Of a stretch of 64,000 nucleotides of DNA, positions 55,902 to 64,000 are shown piece after piece; positions within the stretch are counted from its first letter, which is position 1; each line of letters begins with the position of its first letter. A program made the position numbers and the translations under genes. The notes under the pieces were generated by a model. That model did no database searches. It was not told the DNA's origin and worked only from the letters and a program-made list of their open reading frames with translations. The stretch lies in the NCBI RefSeq assembly GCF_030271515.1, contig NZ_JASCXI010000003.1, positions 310,001-374,000 on the forward strand, given 5' to 3'. This stretch comes from Erythrobacter oryzae (GTDB lineage: Bacteria > Pseudomonadota > Alphaproteobacteria > Sphingomonadales > Sphingomonadaceae).

Positions 55902-56417
55902 TCAGGCGGGGTTGGGCTGCTTCATGTATTTGAACATGTAGCCGACAAAATCCGCCTTGCCGAGGGGAAGGCCCTCGGCGCGCAGGATCGCGTAGGCGGT
56001 GGTCATGTGGAAATAGAACTGCGCCATCGCCCAGTCGCGGCAATATTCGTGTGCCTGCATGGCGAAGGTCATGCCGTTGGGGAGGGTGAACTCGACCTGA
56101 TCGCCGGCGGCGGGCCAGGTGGCGGGATCGCTCGCCGCGACCAGCGCCTTGGTGGCTGCGATCCGCTCGCGGGCTTCGGCGAAGGTCGCGGGGTCGGTGT
56201 CGCTCGAGGTGAATTCGAGGCCCGTCAGCCGCGCCAGCGCCTCGCCCGGCATGTTGCAGATGAAGCGGATCTGGGTCGCGAGCGGGAACATGTCTTCGGC
56301 CAGCCGCGCTGCGAGCAGCGCCTCGCCCTTCTCGTGGGCCTCGCCCTTGGTGACGATGTGGTCGAGCGTGCCGAGCATGTTGGCGTAGGTGGCAAGGGCG
56401 GCGGTGGCGAAGGACAC
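55902..56417 (-). CDS. DUF1993 family protein
   Basis: A 171-residue helical protein of the DinB-like DUF1993 family (LDHIVTKGEAHEKGEALLAARLAEDMFPLA near the N-terminus, QAHEYCRDWAMAQFYFHMTTAYAILR near the C-terminus). Function unknown. Just upstream lies the long palindromic repeat of 56495-56608. Confidence 0.87.
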   Translation of the reverse strand: MSFATAALATYANMLGTLDHIVTKGEAHEKGEALLAARLAEDMFPLATQIRFICNMPGEALARLTGLEFTSSDTDPATFAEARERIAATKALVAASDPATWPAAGDQVEFTLPNGMTFAMQAHEYCRDWAMAQFYFHMTTAYAILRAEGLPLGKADFVGYMFKYMKQPNPA

Positions 56418-56494
56418 AATCTCTCTCCGGTTGCGATTTGCAACCTATTTGCGACGCGCGCGGCCATTCGTCAATCCCTCACGCCTCCCCATCT

Positions 56495-56608
56495 CGTCAT
56501 TGCGAGGAGCCGGAGGTGACGAAGCAACCCATGGCCGGACGGCGCATCAAGCCGAAAGGTTCGGCCATGGATTGCCGCGTCGGCCCTGTGGGCCTCCTCG
56601 CAACGACG
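56495..56608. repeat. Long palindromic interspersed repeat (about 114 bp)
   Basis: The ends CGTCATTGCGAGGAG (56495-56509) and CTCCTCGCAACGACG (56594-56608) are inverted copies with one mismatch. Inner arms GCAACCCATGGCC and GGCCATGGATTGC also pair. This belongs to the common CGTCATTGCGAGGAG/GATTGC type of dispersed repeat. It fills most of the 201-bp gap between the DUF1993 gene and the ligase gene. Confidence 0.85.
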
Positions 56609-56618
56609 AAGGGGTGAT

Positions 56619-58217
56619 CTAATCCTTGATCAACGCCCGCAAACCCTCGATCCGGTCCGCTTCATGCGCGGGCTTGTCCCAGCGGATGCGGTGGATGCGG
56701 GGGAAGCGCATCGCGAGGCCGGACTTGTGGCGCTTGCTGGTGTGGACCGAATCGAAGGCGACCTCGAACACCAGCTCGCGCTTCACTTCTCGCACCGGGC
56801 CGAATTTGTTGAGGGTGTTCTGCCGCACGAAGCGGTCGAGCTTTTTCAGCTCCTCGTCGGTGAAGCCCGAATAAGCCTTGCCGACCGGCAGCAGCTCCGC
56901 CCCCGTATCCGGGTCGCCGTCCCAGCAGCCGAAGGTGTAGTCGCTGTAGAAGCTCGAGCGCTTGCCGCTGCCGCGCTGGGCATACATCACCACGCAGTCG
57001 ACCAGCAGCGGATCGCGCTTCCACTTGTACCACAGCGCGACCTTGCGGCCCGCCACATAGGGGCTCTCGCGGTGCTTGAGCATCAGCCCCTCGATCGCCT
57101 CGTCGCGCGCTGTGTCGCGGATGCGGGCGAGGGCTTCGAAGTCCTCGGCCTCGACCAGCTGGGAGAGGTCGAAGTGGCTGGCGGGCAGGCGCGGCATCAG
57201 TGTTTCGAGAGTCGCGCGGCGCGACTTCCACGGGGCCTCGCGCCAGTCCGTCCCTTCGAGCAGCAGCACGTCGTAGAGGCGCACGAAAGCGGGGTAATCG
57301 CGCAGCATTGCCTTGGACACGGTCTTGCGCCCGAGCCGCTGCTGGAGCGCGTTGAAGCTCGCCGCACCCCAGGCCTCACCACCTTGCGCCGAGCCGCGCA
57401 CCAGCAATTCGCCGTCGAGCACCGCGTCGATCGGCAGCACGTCGAGGAGTTCGGGGAACGTCGCCGAGATATCGTCGCCCGAGCGCGAATAGACCCGCGT
57501 CTCGCCACCGGCCCGCACCAGCTGCACGCGGATCCCGTCCCACTTCCACTCGGCGGCGTAGTCGGCCAGGTCGACCACCCCGTCCTCAAGCGGATGGGCG
57601 AGCATGAAGGGGCGGAAGCGCGGGGTATGGGCGAGGTCGGGCGCGGGGGCCGCGCCGGTGGCCCAGGCGAACAGTTCGGCATAGGGCGGCGCGAGGGCGT
57701 GCCAATATTCCTCGACCTCCTCGACCGCCACACCAAACGCCTGCGCAAAGGCAGTCTTGGCGAGCCGCGCCGAGACGCCGACGCGCATTCCCCCGGTGGC
57801 GAGCTTGATCAGCGCATAGCGGCCCTTGGCATCGAGCCGATCGAACAGCGCGGGGAGTTCGCGCGGGGCGGTGGCGCGGCTGAGGGCGGCTAGGCGCTCG
57901 ACCACTTCGACCAGCGACAGGTCGGGCTGGGGCGCGGCCTCCTGCGGTTCGGGCCACAAAAGGCTCGCGGTCTCCGCCGTATCGCCGACGAAATCGCGGG
58001 AGAGCGCCCACAGCACCGGATCGACCCGCTCCATCATCAGATTGCGGATGGTCGAGGACTTCACCGCCGGAAAATCGAGCCCGTCGGTCAGCGCGGCCAA
58101 GGCCCAACCACGGTCAGGATCGGGGGCCTCGCGCAGATAGGCCGCGATCAGCGCCAGCTTGCGGTTGCGGCTGGTGGTGTAGACCAGCGCATCGAGCAGG
58201 GCGGCGAACTCCTCCAT
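56619..58217 (-). CDS. ATP-dependent DNA ligase (exonuclease-associated type)
   Basis: A 532-residue ligase. The N-terminal DNA-binding domain (about 1-200) precedes the adenylation domain, with Lys225 in EWKWDGIRVQ (motif I, K-x-D-G), EGLMLKHRESPY (motif IV region), and VALWYKWKRDPL (motif V). It is the type paired with a metallo-beta-lactamase exonuclease in a bacterial DNA-damage response cassette; that partner is encoded at 58656-59666 on the same strand. Start set at 58217. Confidence 0.92.
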   Translation of the reverse strand: MEEFAALLDALVYTTSRNRKLALIAAYLREAPDPDRGWALAALTDGLDFPAVKSSTIRNLMMERVDPVLWALSRDFVGDTAETASLLWPEPQEAAPQPDLSLVEVVERLAALSRATAPRELPALFDRLDAKGRYALIKLATGGMRVGVSARLAKTAFAQAFGVAVEEVEEYWHALAPPYAELFAWATGAAPAPDLAHTPRFRPFMLAHPLEDGVVDLADYAAEWKWDGIRVQLVRAGGETRVYSRSGDDISATFPELLDVLPIDAVLDGELLVRGSAQGGEAWGAASFNALQQRLGRKTVSKAMLRDYPAFVRLYDVLLLEGTDWREAPWKSRRATLETLMPRLPASHFDLSQLVEAEDFEALARIRDTARDEAIEGLMLKHRESPYVAGRKVALWYKWKRDPLLVDCVVMYAQRGSGKRSSFYSDYTFGCWDGDPDTGAELLPVGKAYSGFTDEELKKLDRFVRQNTLNKFGPVREVKRELVFEVAFDSVHTSKRHKSGLAMRFPRIHRIRWDKPAHEADRIEGLRALIKD

Positions 58218-58315
58218 CAGCGCCCCCCAACACATTCATTGCGCAGCCATATGGATGCGCTAGAGCGCGTTGCTGACATCCGTGTCAGCCTATCGTCCAT
58301 CAAGGAAACCGCTCC

Positions 58316-58633
58316 ATGAAGTTCGCGCCTTTTGCTGCCCTCGGCCTTGCTCTTGCCGCCGTGACTGCCCCTGCCGCCGCGCTGGCGCAGGACACTGCCA
58401 CCCCCGCGCCGGCTCCGGCCTTCTCCATCGACACCCCGATCGAGACCCTGATGGCCGACGAACGCGCCAAGGCGGTGGTGACCGCGAATTTCAACGGGAT
58501 GGATATCACCCAGCACCCGGCCTACGAGCAGTTCAAGTCGCTGAGCCTCAAGGCGCTCGCGCCCTTCTCGCAGGGCCTCATCACCGAGGAAATGCTGGCC
58601 AAGATCGCCGCCGAGCTGGCCGCGATCAAGTAA
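58316..58633 (+). CDS. Small exported protein, unknown function
   Basis: A 105-residue protein with a signal peptide (MKFAPFAALGLALAAVTAPAAALA, cleaved near 24). The mature part (FSIDTPIETLMADERAKAVV ... QGLITEEMLAKIAAELAAIK) is helical with no known family to me. It is transcribed against the flanking ligase and exonuclease genes and interrupts their usual adjacency. Confidence 0.72.
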   Translation: MKFAPFAALGLALAAVTAPAAALAQDTATPAPAPAFSIDTPIETLMADERAKAVVTANFNGMDITQHPAYEQFKSLSLKALAPFSQGLITEEMLAKIAAELAAIK

Positions 58634-58655
58634 GACCGATCCGGGGGCGGGGGTG

Positions 58656-59666
58656 CTAGTCATCCTCGTCCTCGTATCCCACCAGCGCCAGCGCGCGGGC
58701 GCGGCGCTGGTTCAGCTCGCACCAGCGCAGCAGCGCTTCCTCGCGGCCATGGGTGATCCAGGTCTCCTGCGGGTTCACCTCGGTGATGGTGCGGGTGAGT
58801 TCGTTCCAGTCGGCATGGTCGGAGATGACCAGCGGCAGCTCGACCCCGCGCTGCCGGGCGCGCTGGCGCACGCGCATCCAGCCGCTCGCCATCGCGGTGA
58901 CGGGTTCGGGCAGGCGGCGGCTCCAGCGGTCATTGAGCGCTGACGGGGGCGCGAGGATGATGCCCCCGCGCATCGCGTCCTTCGAGGGCGCGTCGCTGAC
59001 CAGCCTCAGGTCGCCCAGCGCCACGCCGTGTTCTTCATAGAGCCGGCACATCGCCTCCATCGCGCCGTGGAGCCATATCGTGTCGGTGTGGCCCGCCGCG
59101 CGCAGCTCGGCGATCACCCGCTGCGCCTTGCCGAGCGCATAGGCGCCGACAAGGATGCAGGAATCGGGGTTGTCCGCGCGCGCTTCCAGCAACTTGCCGA
59201 TCTCCTCGCCGATGGGGGGATGGGTGAAGACGGGAAGGCCGAAGGTCGCCTCGGTGATGAAGATGTCGCAGGGGGTGACTTCGAAGGGCGCGGCTGTGGG
59301 ATCGGGCGCGCGCTTGTAGTCGCCGGTGATGATGACCCGCTCGCCCGCGTGTTCGAGCAGGATTTGCGCTGAGCCGAGCACGTGACCGGCAGGCAGGTAG
59401 GTCGCCGTGACCCCGCCGCCGATGCTGACGGTTTCGCCGTATTCGACAGGCGAGGCACCCTCGCGCGTCTGATACCGCAGTTCCATGATCGCGAGCGTCG
59501 CGGGGGTGGCGATGGTGATGCCGTGCCCGCCGCGCGCGTGGTCGGCGTGGCCATGTGTCACCAGCGCGCGGGGCACGGGCCGCGAGGGGTCGACCCAGGC
59601 GTCGGCGGGGACGATGTGGATGCCCCAGGGCTCGGGCCTGATCCAGGAGAATGGGGCGGAGGTCAT
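58656..59666 (-). CDS. Ligase-associated DNA damage response exonuclease (metallo-beta-lactamase fold)
   Basis: A 336-residue MBL/beta-CASP nuclease. The metal site is VTHGHADHARGGH (near 37-48), with ITGDYKRAPDP and VISDHADWNEL as later ligand motifs; LVGAYALGKAQRVI is in the beta-CASP part. It is known as the exonuclease partner of the ATP-dependent ligase and a DEXH helicase in a repair cassette. The helicase and the PdeM-type endonuclease are not in this window. Start set at 59666 (MTSAPFSW). Confidence 0.92.
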   Translation of the reverse strand: MTSAPFSWIRPEPWGIHIVPADAWVDPSRPVPRALVTHGHADHARGGHGITIATPATLAIMELRYQTREGASPVEYGETVSIGGGVTATYLPAGHVLGSAQILLEHAGERVIITGDYKRAPDPTAAPFEVTPCDIFITEATFGLPVFTHPPIGEEIGKLLEARADNPDSCILVGAYALGKAQRVIAELRAAGHTDTIWLHGAMEAMCRLYEEHGVALGDLRLVSDAPSKDAMRGGIILAPPSALNDRWSRRLPEPVTAMASGWMRVRQRARQRGVELPLVISDHADWNELTRTITEVNPQETWITHGREEALLRWCELNQRRARALALVGYEDEDD

Positions 59667-59708
59667 GGGGGAGATACGGGAATCGGGTGGTTTGAGTTCC
59701 GTGAAATT

Positions 59709-59794
59709 CCCACCCCCAGTCCCTCCCGCAGGCGGGAGGAGAGTATCAGCGCCAACCAGTCCCACTCCCGCTCACCCCCGGGTCAAGCCCGGGG
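59709..59794. repeat. REP-like hairpin pair
   Basis: First hairpin CCTCCCG (59722-59728) with CGGGAGG (59733-59739), preceded by CCCACCCCCAGT, which on the minus strand gives the GGGGGTGGG tail also seen at 15055-15065. Second hairpin CCCCGGG (59776-59782) with CCCGGGG (59788-59794). It lies between the exonuclease and DUF3617 genes. Confidence 0.7.
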
Positions 59795-59825
59795 CGGGTA
59801 TCGGGGTTAGGGGTGGGCAAGTGGC

Positions 59826-60335
59826 TCAGTCCTTGGCCAGCGGTGCCAGCGAGCCCCAGCAGTTTTCCTCGCTGTACATATGCGTCGGCGTCAGGGTGCC
59901 GTCGGGGCCGCGGGAATAGGTCGGCTGGCACAGGATCGCGTTGCCATTGTTGAAGAAGATGAGCAGCACCCCGCTTGGGTTACGCGGAAAGCTGGCGGGG
60001 TCGCTGGTCTTGCCCATGCAGTCGGGCGCGCCGTTGGATGCCATCGAGCGGGTGTAGAGCCAGGTATCGCCCTCCTTGTGCTCGGTGCGCCAGGTTTTCT
60101 CGATCCGCTCCTCGCCGCTCTCGACCTTGCCCGTGCCGTCGGCATTGAAGTGCCAGATCTCGGTGCATTCGGGCTTGCCGTCCGGGCCCTTTTGGGTGGC
60201 GCTCATGCGCCAGCTGCCGGATTTGACGAGTTGCTCCGCGGATTGGCCGGCCGGGTCGCTGTCGTCCTGCGCGGCAACGGCGGAGGTGCCGATCAGCACC
60301 CCCGCCGCCGCGAGTGTCGTCAATCCAAAGCGCAT
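59826..60335 (-). CDS. DUF3617 family exported protein
   Basis: A 169-residue periplasmic protein with a signal peptide (cleaved near AVAAQ, residue 22). The mature part (SGSWRMSATQKGPDGKPECTEIWHFNADG) and cysteines in PECTE, PDCMG, ILCQP and ENCWG fit the DUF3617 pattern seen in sphingomonads. Function unknown. The start codon shares a base with the clpA stop (TGATG), so it is translated from the clpA transcript. Confidence 0.78.
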   Translation of the reverse strand: MRFGLTTLAAAGVLIGTSAVAAQDDSDPAGQSAEQLVKSGSWRMSATQKGPDGKPECTEIWHFNADGTGKVESGEERIEKTWRTEHKEGDTWLYTRSMASNGAPDCMGKTSDPASFPRNPSGVLLIFFNNGNAILCQPTYSRGPDGTLTPTHMYSEENCWGSLAPLAKD

Positions 60336-62689
60336 CAGCCCTCGTCGGTTTCGGTTTCGGGCTTCTTCGCCGGCTTCTTCTTCACCGAGACCTTCTTGGC
60401 CGGCTTCACCTTGGGCGGGGCCGGGGTCATCTCGAAGGCGGGCTTGCCGTCCTTGATGCTGACATGGACCTCGCCGCCTTCGGCCAGCTTGCCGAACAGC
60501 AGTTCCTCGGCGAGCGGCTGCTTGATCTTTTCCTGGATCAGGCGGGCCATCGGGCGGGCGCCGTAGAGCTTGTCGTAACCCTTGTCGCCCAGCCAGCTCC
60601 TCGCATCGCTGTCGAACTGGATGTGGACGTTCTGTTCGGCCAGCTGAAGCTCGAGCTGGAGGATGAACTTGTCGACCACGCGCGCGACGATGCTCTTGCC
60701 GAGATACGCGAAGGGCACGATCGCATCGAGGCGGTTGCGGAATTCGGGGGTGAACATCTTCTTCACCGCATCGTCGCCCGCGTCGGCCTTGGAGACATCG
60801 CCGAAACCGATCCCCTGCCGCGCCATATCGGCCGCGCCCGCGTTGGTGGTCATGATGAGGACCACGTTGCGGAAATCGACCGTCTTGCCGTGGTGATCGG
60901 TGAGCCGCCCGTTGTCCATCACCTGCAACAGTATGTTGTAGAGATCGGGGTGCGCCTTCTCGATCTCGTCCAGCAGCAGCACGCAATGCGGGTTCTGGTC
61001 GACGGCATCGGTGAGCAAGCCGCCCTGATCATAGCCGACATAGCCCGGAGGCGCGCCGATCAGGCGGCTGACCGAGTGGCGCTCCATGTATTCCGACATG
61101 TCGAAGCGCTTCAGCTCGATCCCCATGATCGTGGCGAGCTGGCGCGCGACTTCGGTCTTGCCGACGCCGGTGGGGCCGCTGAACAGGAAGCTGCCGATCG
61201 GCTTGTCCGGATCGCGCAGGCCCGCACGGCTCAGCTTCATCGCGGTGGCGAGGCGCTGGATCGCCTCGTCCTGCCCAAAGACGACGTGCTTGAGATCGCG
61301 TTCGAGGTTTTCGAGCGCCTTCTTGTCGTCCTTGCTGACCGACTTGGGAGGGATGCGCGCCATCGTCGCGATCACCTGTTCGATCTCGCGCGCGGTGATG
61401 GTCTTCTTGCGGCGGCTGGGGGGCACCAGCATCTGCATCGCGCCGACCTCGTCGATCACGTCGATCGCCTTGTCGGGGAGCTTGCGGTCGTTGATGTAGC
61501 GCGCCGAGAGTTCGACCGCGGTCTTGATCGCATCGGGGGTGTACTTGACCTTGTGGTGATCCTCGAAGGCGGTGCGCAGACCCTTGAGGATCTTGATCGT
61601 GTCCTCGATGGTGGGCTCGTTCACGTCGATCTTCTGGAACCGGCGCAGCAGGGCGCGGTCCTTTTCGAAGTGGTTGCGGAACTCCTTGTAGGTCGTGCTC
61701 CCGATGCAGCGAATCGCGCCGCTGGAGAGCGCGGGCTTCAGCAGGTTCGAGGCGTCCATCGCCCCGCCGCTGGTCGCGCCCGCGCCGATGACGGTGTGGA
61801 TCTCGTCGATGAACAGGACGGCATGGGGCATGCCTTCGAGTTCGGAGACGACCTGCTTCAGGCGCTCCTCGAAGTCCCCGCGATAGCGCGTGCCCGCGAG
61901 CAGCGCGCCCATGTCGAGCGAGTAGATCACCGCTTCGGCCAGCACCTCGGGCACATCGCCCTCGATGATCTTGCGCGCGAGGCCCTCGGCGATCGCGGTC
62001 TTGCCCACGCCCGGGTCGCCCACATAGAGCGGGTTGTTTTTCGAGCGGCGGCACAGGATCTGGATCGTCCGGTCAACCTCCGGCCCGCGGCCGATCAGCG
62101 GGTCGATCTTGCCGCTTTCCGCCTTGGCGTTGAGGTTGACGGTGAACTGGTCGAGCGCGGTTTCCTTCTTGTTGCCGCCCTCCTGCTTGGTCTGGGCGGC
62201 TTCCTCGGCCTTGTCGGTGCCCTGCGGGGTCTTGGGCTCGATCTGGCGGCCGCCCTTGCCGATGCCGTGGCTGATGAAGCTCACCGCATCCAGCCGGCTC
62301 ATGTCCTGCTGCTGGAGGAAATAGACCGCGTAGGAATCGCGCTCGGAGAACAGCGCGACCAGCACGTTGGCGCCGGTCACCGTGTCCTTGCCGGAGGACT
62401 GGACGTGCAGGATCGCGCGCTGGATTACCCGCTGGAAGCCCGCGGTGGGCTGGGGATCGGCGCCGTCTTCCGTCTTAAGTGATTGATATTCCTGATCAAG
62501 ATACTGCTTCACCACCTCGCCGAGCTCAGCCAGGTCGACCCCGCAGGCGGCCATCACCTGGGCGGCATCCTCGTCATCGATCAGCGCCAGCAGCAGGTGT
62601 TCGAGCGTGGCATATTCGTGCCGCCGCTCGGACGCGTTGCCGAGCGCATTGTGCAGCGTGCGTTCGAGGTTCTGGGCGAAGCTGGGCAT
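60335..62689 (-). CDS. clpA: ATP-dependent Clp protease ATP-binding subunit ClpA
   Basis: AAA+ unfoldase that feeds ClpP; 784 residues. The N-domain (about 1-140) begins MPSFAQNLERTLHNALGNA. AAA-1 has GDPGVGKTAIAEGLA (about 213-227) and AAA-2 has GPTGVGKTEVARQLA (about 496-510). The C-terminus is a Lys/Pro-rich acidic tail (KKKPAKKPETETDEG). clpS, often just upstream, is absent here. Translationally coupled to the DUF3617 gene. Confidence 0.96.
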   Translation of the reverse strand: MPSFAQNLERTLHNALGNASERRHEYATLEHLLLALIDDEDAAQVMAACGVDLAELGEVVKQYLDQEYQSLKTEDGADPQPTAGFQRVIQRAILHVQSSGKDTVTGANVLVALFSERDSYAVYFLQQQDMSRLDAVSFISHGIGKGGRQIEPKTPQGTDKAEEAAQTKQEGGNKKETALDQFTVNLNAKAESGKIDPLIGRGPEVDRTIQILCRRSKNNPLYVGDPGVGKTAIAEGLARKIIEGDVPEVLAEAVIYSLDMGALLAGTRYRGDFEERLKQVVSELEGMPHAVLFIDEIHTVIGAGATSGGAMDASNLLKPALSSGAIRCIGSTTYKEFRNHFEKDRALLRRFQKIDVNEPTIEDTIKILKGLRTAFEDHHKVKYTPDAIKTAVELSARYINDRKLPDKAIDVIDEVGAMQMLVPPSRRKKTITAREIEQVIATMARIPPKSVSKDDKKALENLERDLKHVVFGQDEAIQRLATAMKLSRAGLRDPDKPIGSFLFSGPTGVGKTEVARQLATIMGIELKRFDMSEYMERHSVSRLIGAPPGYVGYDQGGLLTDAVDQNPHCVLLLDEIEKAHPDLYNILLQVMDNGRLTDHHGKTVDFRNVVLIMTTNAGAADMARQGIGFGDVSKADAGDDAVKKMFTPEFRNRLDAIVPFAYLGKSIVARVVDKFILQLELQLAEQNVHIQFDSDARSWLGDKGYDKLYGARPMARLIQEKIKQPLAEELLFGKLAEGGEVHVSIKDGKPAFEMTPAPPKVKPAKKVSVKKKPAKKPETETDEG

Positions 62690-62818
62690 GGGAGAGGCCT
62701 TTTCAGCGGGTGGATGCCCGTGGCGAGCGGACGGAGAGAGCCATTTTCCGACAATATGGGTGGGCGATAAGGAATTGCGAATCCCTTGTAGGCACTACGC
62801 AGGAAACGCGTGAGGGGA

Positions 62819-63022
62819 TCATCCACCCCCCTTCCCGAACAACGCGTCGGCGGCGGCGCGGTGCGCGGCTGCCTTGGCGCGGTGGGCGGAAACGCGGGCG
62901 ATTTCAGCCTCGAGCAGGGCGATGCGTTCGTCGAGCTCGGCTTGCGAATAGGGGCCGAGGTCCTCGGTGGCGAGGCGGCTCGCGGCATCTCCGACAGGCC
63001 GGGGGCGATCGGGTTCTTCCAT
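62819..63022 (-). CDS. DUF1192 family protein
   Basis: A 67-residue protein of the alphaproteobacterial DUF1192 family. It carries the family core LGPYSQAELDERIALLEAEIARV, which forms an amphipathic helix, then an Ala/Arg/Lys-rich C-terminus. Function unknown. It is divergent from the quinone oxidoreductase gene, an arrangement I believe is common in relatives. Confidence 0.78.
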   Translation of the reverse strand: MEEPDRPRPVGDAASRLATEDLGPYSQAELDERIALLEAEIARVSAHRAKAAAHRAAADALFGKGGG

Positions 63023-63120
63023 TGCCTTGCAGCATCCGCCCCAAGCGGCTTGCTGTCAATCGGCGAGACGGTTATTCGCCGGAGGAACTTTGGTTAAATT
63101 GGGCTTGCGGGGACGACAGA

Positions 63121-64000
63121 ATGGGGGCGAGTGGCGGTCCGGCGATCCCGGAGACCATGCAATCGATCGGGTTCGACGCGCCCGGGGGCCCCGAGGTGCT
63201 GCGCCTCCAGACCAGCCCGGTGCCGCGCCTGCGGCCCGATGATGTGCTCATCCGCGTCGCCTATGCCGGGGTAAACCGCCCCGATTGCCTGCAACGCGCC
63301 GGGCTCTACCCCCCGCCGCCGGGCGCTTCGCCCTTGCTGGGCCTCGAGGTCTCGGGCGAGATCGTCGCGGTCGGCTCCGAAGTCCCGCGCGAGATGATCG
63401 GGCAATTCGTCGCCGCGCTCACCCCGGGCGGGGGCTATGCCGAATATTGCGCGGCGCACTGGCAGCACTGCCTGCCGCTGCCTTCGGGCATGCTGCTGTC
63501 CGAGGCCGCCGCGATCCCCGAGACGCTGTTCACAGTGTGGCACAACCTGTTCGAACGCGGCCTCGCGCGCGATGGCGAGCGCGTGCTGGTCCACGGCGGG
63601 ACCTCCGGCATCGGCACCATGGCGATCCTGCTCGCCAAGGCCTTCGACATGGAGGTGATCGTGACCTGCGGCGATGCGGCCAAGTGCGCCGCTGCGACCC
63701 GCATCGGCGCGGACCTTGCGATCAACTACCGCGAGCAGGATTTCGTCGAGGCGGTGATGGCGCAAACGGGGGGCAAGGGCGTCGACATCGTGCTCGACAT
63801 GGTCTCGGGCGATTATGTCGCGCGCAACCTCAAGTGCATGGCCGAGGATGGCCGCCACGTCACCATCGCGGTGCTGGGCGGGACGCGCGCCGAGATCAAC
63901 ATGGCGCAGGTGATGATGCGCCGCTTGACCCTCACCGGATCGACCCTGCGCCCCCGCACCGACGCCTTCAAGGCCGCGCTTGCCGACGAGATCGTCGACA
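63121..64000 (+). CDS. NAD(P)H quinone oxidoreductase / zinc-type alcohol dehydrogenase-like (partial)
   Basis: Medium-chain dehydrogenase/reductase of the quinone oxidoreductase subgroup. The visible 293 codons include VLIRVAYAGVNRPDCLQRAGLYPPPPGASPLLGLEVSG (split here across residues 42-80) and the NADPH-binding VLVHGGTSGIGTMAILLAK (near 150-168). Zinc-binding cysteines are absent, as expected for quinone reductases of this group. The frame is still open at base 64000. ATG 63121 is used; 63157 (MQSIGFDAPGG) is an in-frame alternative. Confidence 0.9.
   Translation, partial: MGASGGPAIPETMQSIGFDAPGGPEVLRLQTSPVPRLRPDDVLIRVAYAGVNRPDCLQRAGLYPPPPGASPLLGLEVSGEIVAVGSEVPREMIGQFVAALTPGGGYAEYCAAHWQHCLPLPSGMLLSEAAAIPETLFTVWHNLFERGLARDGERVLVHGGTSGIGTMAILLAKAFDMEVIVTCGDAAKCAAATRIGADLAINYREQDFVEAVMAQTGGKGVDIVLDMVSGDYVARNLKCMAEDGRHVTIAVLGGTRAEINMAQVMMRRLTLTGSTLRPRTDAFKAALADEIVD

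Overview
The window is a GC-rich, gene-dense chromosomal segment of an alphaproteobacterium, most likely order Sphingomonadales and probably Erythrobacteraceae. The evidence is a PopZ-type (DUF2497) polar protein, CarD, UrcA, DUF1491, DUF1192 and DUF6489-like proteins, a Mg-type HemB, a SUV3-like helicase, and the hemE/hemJ/rho ... mnmE/mnmG/rsmG/parA/parB gene order typical of alphaproteobacterial origin regions. About 73 protein genes are supported. No tRNA, rRNA, CRISPR array, insertion sequence or prophage was seen. Species assignment is inference.

Layout. 1-3.9 kb: 3' part of a thiS-thiG fusion gene (cut by the window edge), a MerC-like membrane protein, ctaA-cutA and rplM-rpsI. 3.9-12.4 kb: small membrane proteins, a metallophosphoesterase, a UrcA protein, a LytS/LytTR two-component pair, fumC, and a PIMT-like/tolC/popZ set. 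12.4-17.9 kb: an S9 peptidase with a 2Fe-2S protein, a CBS protein, an ErpA/IscA-type protein, xth and a SleB-like hydrolase. 18.1-23.9 kb: a leftward run (DUF1491, thioesterase, ptsN, hpf, dnaQ, coaE-aroE-maf-ppsR). 24.2-28.1 kb: rightward hemE-hemJ-rho and two BLUF photoreceptors. 28-30 kb: SnoaL-like, secreted and dienelactone hydrolase genes. 29.9-35.9 kb: mnmE-mnmG-rsmG-parA-parB. 36-44 kb: glycine-zipper protein, fRMsr, sorbosone-dehydrogenase-like protein, DUF815 ATPase, acyl-CoA dehydrogenase, Sua5, lipoproteins. 44-50 kb: carD, fdxA, S4 protein, SUV3-like helicase, M23 peptidase. 50-56.4 kb: hemB, two GNATs, a membrane/methyltransferase-like protein, gamma-carbonic anhydrase, DUF167, YoaK-like, DUF1993. 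56.6-64 kb: DNA ligase with its partner exonuclease, DUF3617, clpA, DUF1192 and a quinone oxidoreductase cut by the right edge.

The main story is chromosome replication and segregation. The ppsR-hemE gap (23859-24173) is the likely replication origin: transcription diverges from it, it holds weak DnaA-box matches, and a CtrA-like half-site pair sits in an AT-rich patch beside hemE. Five to ten kilobases to the right are five perfect and three single-mismatch copies of the ParB site parS, ending 89 bp before parA. Six of the eight lie inside protein genes, and in three places the palindrome is translated as Met-Phe-His-Val-Lys-His. Together with PopZ this gives most parts of a polar origin-anchoring system in one window.

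Other notable points are a possible structured RNA (three-way junction) between hpf and ptsN, a C-rich leader before rho that fits Rho autoregulation, tandem short BLUF proteins, a PIMT homologue that has lost part of its SAM-binding fold, an MnmE with a degenerate G4 motif, and several REP-like palindromic repeats.
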